DNA from: a virus
Length of the DNA: 41,666 nucleotides
Virus record (IMG/VR): IMGVR_UViG_3300017613_001601
Span: 1-41,666 of that record
Reading direction: 5' to 3' (one strand)
The first letter of the stretch is position 1, and each line of letters starts with the position of its first letter. Below the pieces are notes generated by a model. It ran no database searches and was not told where the DNA came from. It saw only the letters and a program-made list of their open reading frames with translations. The position numbers and the translations under genes are program-made. This document shows positions 1 to 5,713 of the stretch, in pieces.

Positions 1-119
1 ATGAGTTTTTTGATGGGCTTGAAGAAAACCAAGGATACGGGATGCCAGATTCAACAGGGCTTAAAATTGCCACAGAATATGAGGTCCCAAATGATGCTCG
101 GTGTATTTATGACTCCTAA
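1..119 (+). CDS. 3' part of a small cassette gene that crosses the window ends
   Basis: The reading frame entered at base 3 encodes 38 acidic residues, beginning EFFDGLEENQ and ending ARCIYDS, with a stop at 117-119. The frame from the ATG at base 1 gives a less convincing Met-rich peptide. The 5' part is probably the ATG at 41637 (MANSRLYIYD) at the other end of the window: both belong to one cassette, because GTTAGGAG at 41621 is the reverse complement of CTCCTAAC at 113-120. Joining the ends directly puts the two halves one base out of frame, so one base is missing or the gene is frameshifted. Function unknown. Confidence 0.6.
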   Translation, partial: EFFDGLEENQGYGMPDSTGLKIATEYEVPNDARCIYDS

Positions 120-200
120 CGACTAACATGACTTTCGGTGCGGTCAACCTCGACTACCGCACCGGACGTTTTCACCGTAAAGTCGATGGACTGGTTGGAT
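113..200 (+). repeat. attC-like inverted-repeat site A
   Basis: The left end is CTCCTAAC (113-120) and the right end GTTGGAT (194-200), matching the integron consensus GTTRRRY. The arms pair imperfectly: CATGACTTTCGGTG on the left against the complement of CACCGTAAAGTCGATG on the right. A 31-codon ORF (128-223, starting MTFGAVNLDY) runs across the site without a Shine-Dalgarno and is probably not a real gene. The cassette starting here ends at AATCCAAC (395-402), an 8/8 complement of its first bases. Confidence 0.8.
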
Positions 201-204
201 TATT

Positions 205-408
205 ATGGAAGAAATCAAAATAGAATTAGAAGTTCTCACCGAAAGGCGGAATGAAAGGCAATGCGAGATTGCAGAGTTCTTTAACTGTCGCTTCCCGACT
301 GATGTTGAATTTTGCAAAATTGGCAAATTGTGTGATGCGATTTTCACGCTTGAGGAGCGCATTGACGTTTGCCAAACGTTGCTGGACACAATCAAATCCA
401 ACAGGTGA
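205..408 (+). CDS. Small charged cassette protein (67 aa), unknown function
   Basis: A 67-residue Glu/Arg-rich, probably helical protein beginning MEEIKIELEV with three cysteines. Its ATG lies 5 bases after the GTTGGAT core of site A and its stop overlaps the closing core and array-end element, so this is an ORF-complete cassette of about 208 bp. No clear Shine-Dalgarno precedes the start. The last residues, KSNR, are encoded by the terminal element. No family recognised. Confidence 0.7.
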   Translation: MEEIKIELEVLTERRNERQCEIAEFFNCRFPTDVEFCKIGKLCDAIFTLEERIDVCQTLLDTIKSNR

Positions 409-453
409 TATAAATATAAAAAGTCCATCTACGCAGATATTAAAGAGGAAAAG
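395..453 (+). repeat. Array-end element (full copy 1) and leader of the VRR-NUC gene
   Basis: It begins with the closing core AATCCAAC, followed by AGGTGATATAAATATAAAA and AGTCCATCTACGCAGATATT, then a GAGGAAAAG ribosome binding site and ATG. Near-identical copies lie at 6970-7027 and 37058-37118. ATCTACGCAGAT can form a 4-bp hairpin. All three copies end a run of cassettes and precede an ordinary gene, so it may mark the fixed array end or act as a regulatory leader; this role is inferred. Confidence 0.7.
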
Positions 454-894
454 ATGACTGCACCAAGAATAAACCTGTCAGATTCGGTGATTGAGCGAAT
501 GACCACCGATCAAAGAAAATCCCTTAAAGTTAAAACCAGAAGTGAAATTAACGCAAAACTCGAAGAAAAAGCTGAAAAGGTAATCCAAAACGAAGTAGAG
601 AGCTGGCTTCGGCACAACGGGTTTTGGCCCCGATCGCCCGCTTTCTTGGACGGGAAGGTGCCACCTCGGGGGTGGTACACGCACACAAACAAAGCCAAGG
701 GAAACCCCCTCACGCTCGATCTGACGGCATGGACGCTTGAGGGGGGCAATGTACTGGAATTAGAGCTGAAGACGCTTCACGGGACGCTCAGGCCCCATCA
801 GCGGGTTATTCTGGACACAACGCCGTGTGCAAAGCTGGCGAGGAGCACTGAAGAGGCTATTGAGATTATTAGAGAGTGGTTTAACATCCCTTGA
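454..894 (+). CDS. VRR-NUC-type nuclease
   Basis: A 146-residue protein. The C-terminal two thirds read like the small phage VRR-NUC branch of the PD-(D/E)XK nucleases: a candidate acidic residue D89, an ELELK core (E102, E104, K106) and the downstream Q116 in LRPHQ, then the family's C-terminal helix (STEEAIEIIREWF). The N-terminal 45 residues are basic and helical. Such proteins are thought to process branched DNA; the role here is inferred. A GAGGAAAAG ribosome binding site sits directly before the start in the array-end leader. A promoter overlaps the stop codon. Confidence 0.8.
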   Translation: MTAPRINLSDSVIERMTTDQRKSLKVKTRSEINAKLEEKAEKVIQNEVESWLRHNGFWPRSPAFLDGKVPPRGWYTHTNKAKGNPLTLDLTAWTLEGGNVLELELKTLHGTLRPHQRVILDTTPCAKLARSTEEAIEIIREWFNIP

Positions 895-918
895 CAATGA
901 ATGAAGAGAGTGTATCAT
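891..918 (+). promoter_or_regulatory. Sigma70-like promoter before the replication genes
   Basis: TTGACA (891-896) and TATCAT (913-918) are separated by 16 bases. The -35 overlaps the stop of the VRR-NUC gene, and the region leads into the 948, 1126 and 1740 genes. Confidence 0.55.
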
Positions 919-947
919 GGATAGCTTATTAAGCGGAAGGCAATGAA

Positions 948-1163
948 ATGGACGATAAGGTACTGAACGAAGAACTGAAATCAAGTGCAAGGCGGCATTC
1001 CAAGCGGCTCATCGACAAGATGAAAGAAATCGGTGACGTTCCTGCCGTGGTGCAGGATTCAATCCGCACAGAAATGGAATACGCCACAAAAGACGGCTAC
1101 CGCATCACCGCCAGACATTTCCGAAATGGAGAATTCTGTGACGAAGACACCGGCAACCGCTAA
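948..1163 (+). CDS. Small charged protein (71 aa) ahead of the replication genes
   Basis: A 71-residue charged protein starting MDDKVLNEEL and rich in Lys, Arg and Glu. It follows a sigma70-like promoter and a short AAGGCAATGAA leader. Its end overlaps the next gene by 38 bases in another frame, typical of tightly packed phage operons. It is not part of a recognisable cassette. No family recognised; a regulatory or replication accessory role is only a guess from position. Confidence 0.65.
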   Translation: MDDKVLNEELKSSARRHSKRLIDKMKEIGDVPAVVQDSIRTEMEYATKDGYRITARHFRNGEFCDEDTGNR

Positions 1164-1743
1164 AAAATCCTTCATCCTGTACGTCGATCTGCACGATGTT
1201 GTCTCAGAAATGTCTGAGGATGAAGCTGGGCATCTCTTCAAAGCCATCCTCCATTACCAGAAATTCGGGGAGCGTCCGGACGTTCCTAAATCTGTTAAAT
1301 TTACGTTCCTTCACCTCGTTTCGCAGTTCAAAAGGGATAATGCTAAGTGGGATGATATTCGCGTAAAGCGTTCTGATGCAGGTAAAAAGGGAGCCAAGCA
1401 AAAGCTAGCACTTGCTGGCAAAAGAAAGCAAAAGTCAGCAAAACAAGCTGTTAATGTAAGTGTTAATGTAAATGTAAGTGATATATTAAATACAATGGGG
1501 AAGGCTAGAAGGGAAAGTTTTCAGCGGTGGATGCGGTACAAGTCAGAGAAGGGCCAGACGTACAAGCCAACCGGCTTCAAAGCCCTTGTCTCAAAATGGG
1601 AGAAGGTTTCGGATGAACGGCTTAACGCCGCTGTAACGCACTCCTCTTCCAATAATTATTCAGGGCTTTTTGAGCAAAACACGCCTGTTCCCACCCCCAA
1701 CGCCATAGAGACCGGACTAACCGACGAGGACTACAAGCTATGA
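1126..1743 (+). CDS. DUF6291-like phage replication-associated protein
   Basis: A 205-residue protein. The longer ORF starts at 1033, but the ATG at 1126 (MENSVTKTPA) begins coherent protein sequence and overlaps the upstream gene less. The N-terminal stretch FILYVDLHDVVSEMSEDEAG, about residues 16-35, followed by LFKAILHYQ, is the hallmark of phage DUF6291 proteins, often encoded just before a DnaC-like loader. A Lys/Asn/Val-rich linker leads to a basic C-terminus with RWMRYKSEKG. The stop overlaps the loader start by 4 bases, consistent with translational coupling. A replication-initiation role is inferred. Confidence 0.75.
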   Translation: MENSVTKTPATAKKSFILYVDLHDVVSEMSEDEAGHLFKAILHYQKFGERPDVPKSVKFTFLHLVSQFKRDNAKWDDIRVKRSDAGKKGAKQKLALAGKRKQKSAKQAVNVSVNVNVSDILNTMGKARRESFQRWMRYKSEKGQTYKPTGFKALVSKWEKVSDERLNAAVTHSSSNNYSGLFEQNTPVPTPNAIETGLTDEDYKL

Positions 1744-2390
1744 AAATCCCCACATCCATGCTGAAGCCCCCGGACACGAGGCCGGAACCAGAGGCCAATC
1801 TCATTGACCCCCTGATCGAAAAGGTGGGAATGAGCTTTGATAAACTGAGGCTGAAACGAACCCCGCTTATTGAGGCCGTCATGCCGGTTTTTGGGCGCAT
1901 CTGGTTTGACGTGAAGGATACCGATTTGTTTCAGCATGAATTTTCACAGGAGCGCGTTGTCGATACGGGGTATGCAATAGCAAAGCAGGGCGTACTGCTT
2001 GCCGGAGACGTGGGGGTTGGGAAAACAACCATTCTTCGCAGTATGGCATCCAGAATATGCGGTGAATATCTGAGTGTTCCTGAGCTGGCAATTACCTTCT
2101 CCCGTTTTGGCGCGGAGGGTTTTTGGGAACTGCTTGAAAGGGCGAGAAGCTGGGATTTATTTTTAGACGACCTCGGAGCAGAGGAAACGGTAAAAAGCTA
2201 CACCAACCCGCTTCCGATTCCAGACTTGCTTTATCGCCGGTATGATTTATGGCAGAGCAGGGGTATCCGAACCCACATCGCCAGCAACCTGTCTGCCAAA
2301 GGAATTGAGGATCGTTACGGGTTGCGGGTGAGAGACAGGTTTCGGGAAATGATGCATGTCATTCCGTGTACAGGGAAGAGTTTGAGGTGA
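1740..2390 (+). CDS. DnaC/IstB-like AAA+ helicase loader
   Basis: A 216-residue AAA+ ATPase. Walker A is GDVGVGKTT (residues 89-97), Walker B LFLDDLG (about 140-146), a sensor-1-like segment RTHIASNLS lies near 177-185, and arginines at 197-200 could supply the Arg finger. The divergent N-terminus presumably contacts the helicase. Proteins of this type load the replicative helicase. With no phage helicase or polymerase visible, this one probably recruits the host replisome; that is inference. It overlaps the DUF6291-like gene by 4 bases. Confidence 0.85.
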   Translation: MKIPTSMLKPPDTRPEPEANLIDPLIEKVGMSFDKLRLKRTPLIEAVMPVFGRIWFDVKDTDLFQHEFSQERVVDTGYAIAKQGVLLAGDVGVGKTTILRSMASRICGEYLSVPELAITFSRFGAEGFWELLERARSWDLFLDDLGAEETVKSYTNPLPIPDLLYRRYDLWQSRGIRTHIASNLSAKGIEDRYGLRVRDRFREMMHVIPCTGKSLR

Positions 2391-2432
2391 TGGAGAAATC
2401 AGTTTTGCGAAACAGAAATAACGGAGGACATC

Positions 2433-2705
2433 ATGTGTACTGAAAATGAAAATATTGCGGACGGCGTTGAGCATAAATCTGAATTGACTGGTTCGGTTTC
2501 TGCGTGTGACATCATCAAAACGTGGCTCAAAGAAAACGGCTACGACGGTTTGTGCGACAACGATGAATGTGGTTGCGGATTGGACGATCTTGCACCGTGC
2601 GATTACATTGGGCTCTATCACTGCGTTGCCGCGCACAAACAAGACAATGGATTATTTTATGAGGGGAAGAAATCGAGCGACGGTGTGAGCCTCGCAGGGA
2701 AATAG
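2433..2705 (+). CDS. Small acidic Cys-rich protein with constant-type N-terminus
   Basis: A 90-residue protein starting MCTENENIAD with a cysteine cluster (CDNDECGCGL) that could bind metal. CTGGTTCGG at about 2488-2496 resembles the cassette entry core, as in the 6705 and 41309 genes, so only the residues after TGSV would be cassette-specific. The ribosome binding site ACGGAGG lies just before the start. The matching left arm is degenerate. Function unknown. Confidence 0.6.
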   Translation: MCTENENIADGVEHKSELTGSVSACDIIKTWLKENGYDGLCDNDECGCGLDDLAPCDYIGLYHCVAAHKQDNGLFYEGKKSSDGVSLAGK

Positions 2706-2715
2706 GAGAGTGATT

Positions 2716-3015
2716 ATGCGTATGAAAACAAATTTCAAAATCTGGTGCGGGGTATTGCGTAGGTTCCACGTATCGGTTCGATTCTTCGAGGTTGCAGCAA
2801 TCCTTGGGTTTCTCGATAAAGACACATGGAGAACGTTGTTTCCTCCATTCAAAGGTTGGGACATTGGATGCTACTACTGCGACCTGCATGACCGCTCGGT
2901 TGAGCGTGGCGTGTGTGGCTATGGAGAAAGGCGTGGTTGGAAAAAGTGTGGTCGCGTTATAGGAGAAACGAACGATAAGATGAGGCTGAAGAGCCGAAGG
3001 AGAAACGATGACTGA
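2716..3015 (+). CDS. Small basic Cys-containing protein (99 aa)
   Basis: The ATG at 2716 is chosen because AGGAG (2704-2708) is at proper distance; the GTG at 2710 is too close. The protein starts MRMKTNFKIW and contains CYYCDLHD, then a very basic tail whose last residues are encoded by the next site's left arm. It appears to share one cassette with the preceding gene: GTTCGGTTTC (2491) against GAAACGAAC (2965) is complementary apart from one extra base. Function unknown. Confidence 0.6.
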   Translation: MRMKTNFKIWCGVLRRFHVSVRFFEVAAILGFLDKDTWRTLFPPFKGWDIGCYYCDLHDRSVERGVCGYGERRGWKKCGRVIGETNDKMRLKSRRRNDD

Positions 3016-3062
3016 TACAAAAAAGCGTGACGGCCTTGATAGCCTCGATGAACTGGCTGGCC
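2965..3062 (+). repeat. attC-like site C
   Basis: The left end is GAAACGAAC followed by GATAAGATGAGGCTGAAGAG; the right end is AACTGGCTGGCC (core GCTGGCC). The left GAGGCT pairs with AGCCTC on the right. The site carries the GGAGAAAC ribosome binding site and the ATG of the 3008 gene. The cassette starting here ends with GCAGGCCAAC (3205-3214), matching its start GCTGGCCTGC at 9 of 10 bases. Confidence 0.75.
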
Positions 3063-3226
3063 TGCTGGAAGAAGCTTATCGCGCTGGCTACTCACAAGGC
3101 TATGAAGGGGGTTCTGTTGACGCTGGATTGCCCCCAACGCATAACGACCATGTTTGCCCGTGGGATGGCGACTACGCGAAGGCTAGGGCGACCACCTTTC
3201 TGAAGCAGGCCAACGTACTTGCGTGA
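3008..3226 (+). CDS. Cassette protein with MTDTKKRDGLDSLDEL tag
   Basis: 72 residues. The first 17 (MTDTKKRDGLDSLDELA) come from the recombination site and recur in the 5334 and 36234 genes, whose remaining sequences are unrelated. The cassette-specific part contains a Tyr/Gly-rich stretch (YSQGYEGG) and CPWDGDY. The stop lies just after the closing core GGCCAAC. Function unknown; the N-terminus looks like a constant tag, not a domain. Confidence 0.65.
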   Translation: MTDTKKRDGLDSLDELAGLLEEAYRAGYSQGYEGGSVDAGLPPTHNDHVCPWDGDYAKARATTFLKQANVLA

Positions 3227-3240
3227 CCGTGAGCGCAAAC

Positions 3241-3351
3241 CCTCCTAACGACAACCATGAGGCTGAACGGATTAACCAAAGGAGTAAAGCATGAGTGAAG
3301 AAGTTAAGAAAAACGCAGGGGGCAGTGATAGCCTCAATGAACTGGTTGGAT
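3241..3351 (+). repeat. attC-like site D
   Basis: The left end is TCCTAACGACAACCATGAGG; the right end is GAACTGGTTGGAT. CATGAGGCT pairs with AGCCTCAATG with one bulged base. The core GTTGGAT (3345-3351) fits GTTRRRY. The cassette that follows ends in CCATCCAAC (3504-3512), a 9/9 complement of its GTTGGATGG start. Upstream (3205-3240), ACTTGCGTGACCGTGAGCGC resembles a decayed neighbouring site without a GTT core. Confidence 0.8.
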
Positions 3352-3545
3352 GGCAAAAGGTTGGGTCTTTCAAGACGGTTGGAGAATTGAGACATCTGCT
3401 TCATCAATACGACAAAGAGTGCTCGATTGGGTTCATCAACCAACCAAAACAGGATCTATTCCTGCGAATTGAAGATGGGCGAGGAATGTTAGGATTCCAA
3501 AGGCCATCCAACGACCCGAATCAGACTGAAGGAGCAACCAAATGA
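3291..3545 (+). CDS. Cassette protein with DSLNELVG tag (84 aa)
   Basis: 84 residues starting MSEEVKKNAGGSDSLNELVG; the part before VG lies in site D. The cassette-specific region, residues 20-84, reads as a small folded domain (KTVGELRHLLHQYDKECSIG, then FLRIEDGRGMLGF), resembling small phage proteins of unknown function. The start has GGAG at 3281-3284. It overlaps the next start by 4 bases (ATGA). Confidence 0.65.
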   Translation: MSEEVKKNAGGSDSLNELVGWQKVGSFKTVGELRHLLHQYDKECSIGFINQPKQDLFLRIEDGRGMLGFQRPSNDPNQTEGATK

Positions 3546-3602
3546 CAATGATCGAACCAAAAACGCCCGATGCGAGTGATAGTCTGAATTTGCTGGTTAG
3601 CC
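3504..3602 (+). repeat. attC-like site E with covarying arms
   Basis: The left end is CCATCCAAC (3504-3512), the right end GTTAGCC (3596-3602). Where sites C, D and Q have GAGGCT in the left arm and AGCCTC in the right, this one has CAGACT and AGTCTG: both arms changed together, evidence for selection on pairing. Its cassette ends with TGGCTAAC (3738-3745), an 8/8 complement of GTTAGCCA. Confidence 0.85.
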
Positions 3603-3793
3603 AAATGAATCAGGAAATCGCTAATGCGATGGCAGTTGACATTCCAAAAATCATTATGCGAAACGGAACGATTGAATATCAACAATCTCAAACCGTGCGA
3701 GAGGCCATTCACATGCGTGACTCTGCTTTAAACACGATGGCTAACAGAAGTATAAATGGGAAAAGTCCATCTACGCATACATCACAGGAATAA
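3542..3793 (+). CDS. Cassette protein with DSLNLLVS tag (83 aa)
   Basis: 83 residues starting MTMIEPKTPDASDSLNLLVS, the tag being encoded by site E. The specific part contains an amphipathic helix (QMNQEIANAMAVDIPKI). The C-terminal 15 residues, beginning NRSINGK, come from an array-end element and recur as NRSINGK in the 7604 gene and NRNINGK in the 37255 gene. The ribosome binding site is GGAG at 3531-3534. Function unknown. Confidence 0.65.
   Translation: MTMIEPKTPDASDSLNLLVSQMNQEIANAMAVDIPKIIMRNGTIEYQQSQTVREAIHMRDSALNTMANRSINGKSPSTHTSQE
3738..3790 (+). repeat. Array-end element (short variant)
   Basis: TGGCTAAC followed by AGAAGTATAAATGGGAAAAG and TCCATCTACGCATACATC. It shares AACAGR...ATAAAT and CCATCTACGCA with the full copies at 395, 6970 and 37058. 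It ends the run of cassettes C-E, and a promoter-like region follows. Confidence 0.65.
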
Positions 3794-3812
3794 AAAAACC
3801 TGAACTTTATGC

Positions 3813-3841
3813 TTGCACTTCCAAGTGCATATGCAATGCTA
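3813..3841 (+). promoter_or_regulatory. Possible promoter with overlapping dyad
   Basis: TTGCAC (3813-3818) with ATGCTA 17 bases downstream is a weak promoter match. TTGCACTT is also the -35 region of the 38611 promoter. The dyad TGCACTT-CC-AAGTGCA (7-bp arms) overlaps it and could be an operator. It follows an array end, where a new promoter would make sense. Confidence 0.3.
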
Positions 3842-3843
3842 AA

Positions 3844-3942
3844 GGAACGATCAGGTTGAGCCTGAAGGAGCAAGCAGATGACTACAGATAAAACACAAAA
3901 CGCGGGCGTTGCGACTGATAGCGCTCTAACCTCTGGCTCGGC
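3844..3942 (+). repeat. Degenerate attC-like site before the 3878 gene
   Basis: The left GGAACGATCAGGTTGAGC is complementary with bulges to the right GCGCTCTAACCTCTGGCTC. The core is GCTCGGC instead of GTT. No complementary closing core is found for this cassette, so the site is probably decayed. Confidence 0.45.
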
Positions 3943-4117
3943 AATGATTATGTCGTTTGTTACCGGACAAGATGCCTCTCTTTTTGGTGGGTGTGGGCGG
4001 TGCGACGCAACCGGATTGATTCACATCGAAGAAGGGAACTACTCGACTGATTGCCCTGACTGTCAAAGGAAAATAAATGAGAAAAGGAGAATAAATGAGA
4101 ACTGGAAAAAATCATAA
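3878..4117 (+). CDS. Small zinc-ribbon-like protein (79 aa)
   Basis: 79 residues. Two CxxC pairs (CGRCDATG and CPDCQRKI) spaced about 20 residues apart fit a DnaJ-type or rubredoxin-like zinc knuckle. The N-terminal VATDSALTSG corresponds to the tag of other cassette genes but from a degenerate site. The ribosome binding site is AAGGAG at 3866-3871. The basic C-terminus overlaps the next start. Confidence 0.65.
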   Translation: MTTDKTQNAGVATDSALTSGSAMIMSFVTGQDASLFGGCGRCDATGLIHIEEGNYSTDCPDCQRKINEKRRINENWKKS

Positions 4118-4250
4118 TGTTTATCTCAACCCGGTAGATTGGGATGAGCTAAAAGAAATCGGAGTGAAACATCGCCTCGAACTGGAGAAACCCTCGAATT
4201 CTACAGGGGTGAGAGCGCTTCTTCGGTTCTGGAGAAAACATAAAAAATGA
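4095..4250 (+). CDS. Small ribbon-helix-helix-like protein (51 aa)
   Basis: The ATG at 4095 is preceded by AAAGGAGA (4083-4090). The 51-residue product contains NVYLNPVDWDELKEIG followed by STGVRALLRFWRKHKK, the order of a short beta strand, helix and basic helix seen in ribbon-helix-helix DNA-binding proteins. That assignment is tentative. It overlaps the 3878 gene in another frame by 23 bases and the next tiny ORF by 4. Confidence 0.6.
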   Translation: MRTGKNHNVYLNPVDWDELKEIGVKHRLELEKPSNSTGVRALLRFWRKHKK

Positions 4251-4309
4251 AGTCATCAGACATAAAGTTAGAAAATATCGAAGGCGACGGAGTAAAACAG
4301 GAGAAATAA
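4247..4309 (+). CDS. 20-residue peptide ORF coupled to the SSB-like gene
   Basis: ATGA overlap with the upstream stop, 20 codons (MKSSDIKLEN...), stop one base before the next ATG, with AGGAG for that gene inside its end. It could be a translational-coupling leader. It also contains GTTAGAA (4267), complementary to TTCTAAC (4947) after the SSB-like gene, so it may be the 5' edge of a cassette, though the left arm is not clear. Confidence 0.4.
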   Translation: MKSSDIKLENIEGDGVKQEK

Positions 4310-4310
4310 G

Positions 4311-4952
4311 ATGAAATGGAAAAACGACACAACAGGCATGGCTCTCGACGGAGGTGTTTACGATGCCGTCTGTTGTAGCATTATTGACATCGGCACCCAG
4401 CACGGTGAATGGCAGGGGAAAGAGAAAATTAAACGTCAGTGCATCATCGGGTGGGAGCTGCTTGACGAAACCTATGAAAAAGACGGAGAAACAAAGCGGT
4501 GTCATGCCAGCGAGTTTTACACGCAAAGCCTTGATCCCAGAGCAACACTTCGCAAACACCTGAAGGGCTGGCGCGGACGAGACTTCACGCCGGAAGAACT
4601 GGCTGGGTTTGAACCTAAAAACATTCTCGGAAAGCCCTGCTCGCTTATGCTGGAACTAACTGACAAAGGGAAGAACCGCGTTGAAGCCATTAGTAAATAT
4701 AAAGGTACAGATCAGCCCTCCCCGGAGGGTGACATTCGTTATTTTATGATGACGGATGATGACGGGAATATCACCTTTAACGGCTATTTTCCCGAATGGA
4801 TGAGCGACGGCATTAAAAAACTGATTGAAAAGTCAGATGAGTACCGAATTATCACAGGCGATTTAGTGCCTGTGACGGAGCCTCCCGAGTCCAGCGATTA
4901 TGTCGGCGATGCTGTTCCTCCAGAAAATGAGGATGATAAAATCCCGTTCTAA
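4311..4952 (+). CDS. Phage single-stranded DNA-binding-like protein
   Basis: 213 residues. The N-terminal part resembles phage OB-fold DNA-binding proteins near replication genes: YDAVCCSIIDIGTQ, a strand-rich segment with RQCIIGWELLDE, and YTQSLDPRATLRKHLKGWRG. The extreme C-terminus is acidic and ends DDKIPF (208-213), very like the DDIPF tip by which SSBs recruit partners. Predicted role: coating ssDNA in replication or recombination. AGGAGA precedes the start. The stop lies in TTCTAAC, the left edge of site G. Confidence 0.7.
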   Translation: MKWKNDTTGMALDGGVYDAVCCSIIDIGTQHGEWQGKEKIKRQCIIGWELLDETYEKDGETKRCHASEFYTQSLDPRATLRKHLKGWRGRDFTPEELAGFEPKNILGKPCSLMLELTDKGKNRVEAISKYKGTDQPSPEGDIRYFMMTDDDGNITFNGYFPEWMSDGIKKLIEKSDEYRIITGDLVPVTEPPESSDYVGDAVPPENEDDKIPF

Positions 4953-5048
4953 CGAAAAAGATCAGGGGCTGGATGCTCCAAAGGAGACTACAGATGAGCG
5001 ATAAAAACGCGGCGGGGCAAGACGTACCTTCCATTGACTGGTTAGCTG
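4946..5048 (+). repeat. attC-like site G
   Basis: The left core is GTTCTAAC (4946-4953), the right GTTAGCTG (5041-5048). It shares the segment from CCAAAGGAGAC to GACTGGTT with site J and diverges from it right after GGTT. The left arm is less complementary than in J. The cassette that follows is the main exception to the end-complementarity rule: it starts GTTAGCTG but ends GGCATCCAAC, as expected from a deletion joining two cassettes. Confidence 0.7.
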
Positions 5049-5188
5049 TATCGTTGAATGACTTGAAAGCACGAAGAGGGTGCGGATCGGCATACGACCA
5101 ACTGATAAACGAGCGGAAAATATCCGACTTATTGGAAATGGCATCCAACGACAACCATGAGGCTGAAGAGCCGAAGGAGAAACAATGA
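4994..5188 (+). CDS. Cassette protein with MSDKNAAGQDVPSIDWL tag (64 aa)
   Basis: The ATG at 4994 follows AAGGAG at 4981-4986. Residues 1-17 (MSDKNAAGQDVPSIDWL) are nucleotide-identical to the 5971 gene; the following residues differ completely. The specific part is a helical segment with NDLKARRGCGSAYDQLINER. The last 13 residues (beginning SNDNHEAEEP) are encoded by the next site. Ends ATGA-overlapping the next gene. Confidence 0.65.
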   Translation: MSDKNAAGQDVPSIDWLAVSLNDLKARRGCGSAYDQLINERKISDLLEMASNDNHEAEEPKEKQ

Positions 5189-5215
5189 CAGAGTCCGCAG
5201 GATACGACGTTGATT
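5142..5215 (+). repeat. attC-like site H (weak right half)
   Basis: The left CATCCAAC plus GACAACCATGAGGCTGAAGA is the same arm as in sites C and D and carries a ribosome binding site and ATG. A GTTGATT core at 5209-5215 pairs only partly. No closing core for the cassette is found, because the left half of the next site has lost its AAC. Confidence 0.5.
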
Positions 5216-5337
5216 GCACCCATGTCTCCAACTGCTGTGGGGCAGACCTTCGGATTGAAGGAAGGACTACGCAATACTATGTGTGCGAAAATTGCGGATA
5301 CCCTTGTGATATTCGAGAGCCGAAGGAGAAACGATGA
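5185..5337 (+). CDS. Small zinc-ribbon protein (50 aa)
   Basis: 50 residues, MTESAGYDVD at the N-terminus, CTHVSNCCGA then YVCENCGYPC: paired cysteines spaced like a treble-clef or zinc ribbon. The C-terminal REPKEKR is read from the arm of the next site. Start and stop both overlap neighbours as ATGA. Probably a metal-binding accessory protein. Confidence 0.6.
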   Translation: MTESAGYDVDCTHVSNCCGADLRIEGRTTQYYVCENCGYPCDIREPKEKR

Positions 5338-5399
5338 CTGACACAAAAAAGCGTGACGGCCTTGATAGCCTCGATTCGCTGGTTCGCCCAACAATCTTA
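5310..5399 (+). repeat. attC-like site I (left core lost)
   Basis: The left arm is truncated to ATTCGAGAGCCGAAGG; the right arm is CCTCGATTCGCTGGTTCGCC. The left CGAG still pairs with the right CTCG. The right core GTTCGCCC (5392-5399) is complementary, 8/8, to GGGCGAAC (5601-5608) at the cassette end. Confidence 0.65.
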
Positions 5400-5600
5400 C
5401 TGGACATTCAAATGTACGTCGAGTGTCCGCACTGCGGAGAAGAACACGATCTTGCGCGATCAGAGTTCAACGCAGAGGGTGAGCACCTTTCTGCCCTATT
5501 CACGGGGGACAGTTACGACTGGCGAAAAAACTTGGACGGATCAGAGTTTGAATGTCCAGAGTGCAACAAAACATTTGAGCTAGGCGAGATCGAATGGTGA
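5334..5600 (+). CDS. Zinc-ribbon cassette protein with MTDTKKRDGL tag
   Basis: 88 residues. Residues 1-17 are the shared tag (MTDTKKRDGLDSLDSLV). The specific part has CPHCGEEH near residue 31 and CPECNKTFEL near 74, a standard zinc-ribbon pairing, with an acidic segment between. The cassette end GGGCGAAC follows the stop immediately, so the ORF fills the cassette. Preceded by GGAGAAAC. Confidence 0.7.
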   Translation: MTDTKKRDGLDSLDSLVRPTILLDIQMYVECPHCGEEHDLARSEFNAEGEHLSALFTGDSYDWRKNLDGSEFECPECNKTFELGEIEW

Positions 5601-5713
5601 GGGCGAACGCCACCGATGAGGCTTTGCCAAAACAACAAAAGGAGAATGACCAATGAAGAAAATTAAAACATTACTGTGCGGGTTAGCAATAGCCTCGATT
5701 GGCTTGTTGTCTG
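5601..5713 (+). repeat. attC-like site containing a lipoprotein signal peptide
   Basis: The left GGGCGAACGCCACCGATGAG pairs with the right AGCCTCGATTGGCTTGTTGT with a few bulges, GAGGCT against AGCCTC in the middle. The core is GTTGTCTG (5706-5713). The right arm encodes the hydrophobic core of the lipoprotein signal. The cassette ends with CAGACAAC (5933-5940), an 8/8 complement. Confidence 0.75.

Noticed and set aside
128-223. Real gene for the 31-codon ORF in site A
   Set aside because: No ribosome binding site; it runs across the site arms and into the 205 gene in another frame.
4247-4953. SSB-like gene as a certain cassette
   Set aside because: GTTAGAA (4267) and TTCTAAC (4947) match 7/7, but no left arm is clear, so this was not listed among the firm cassettes.
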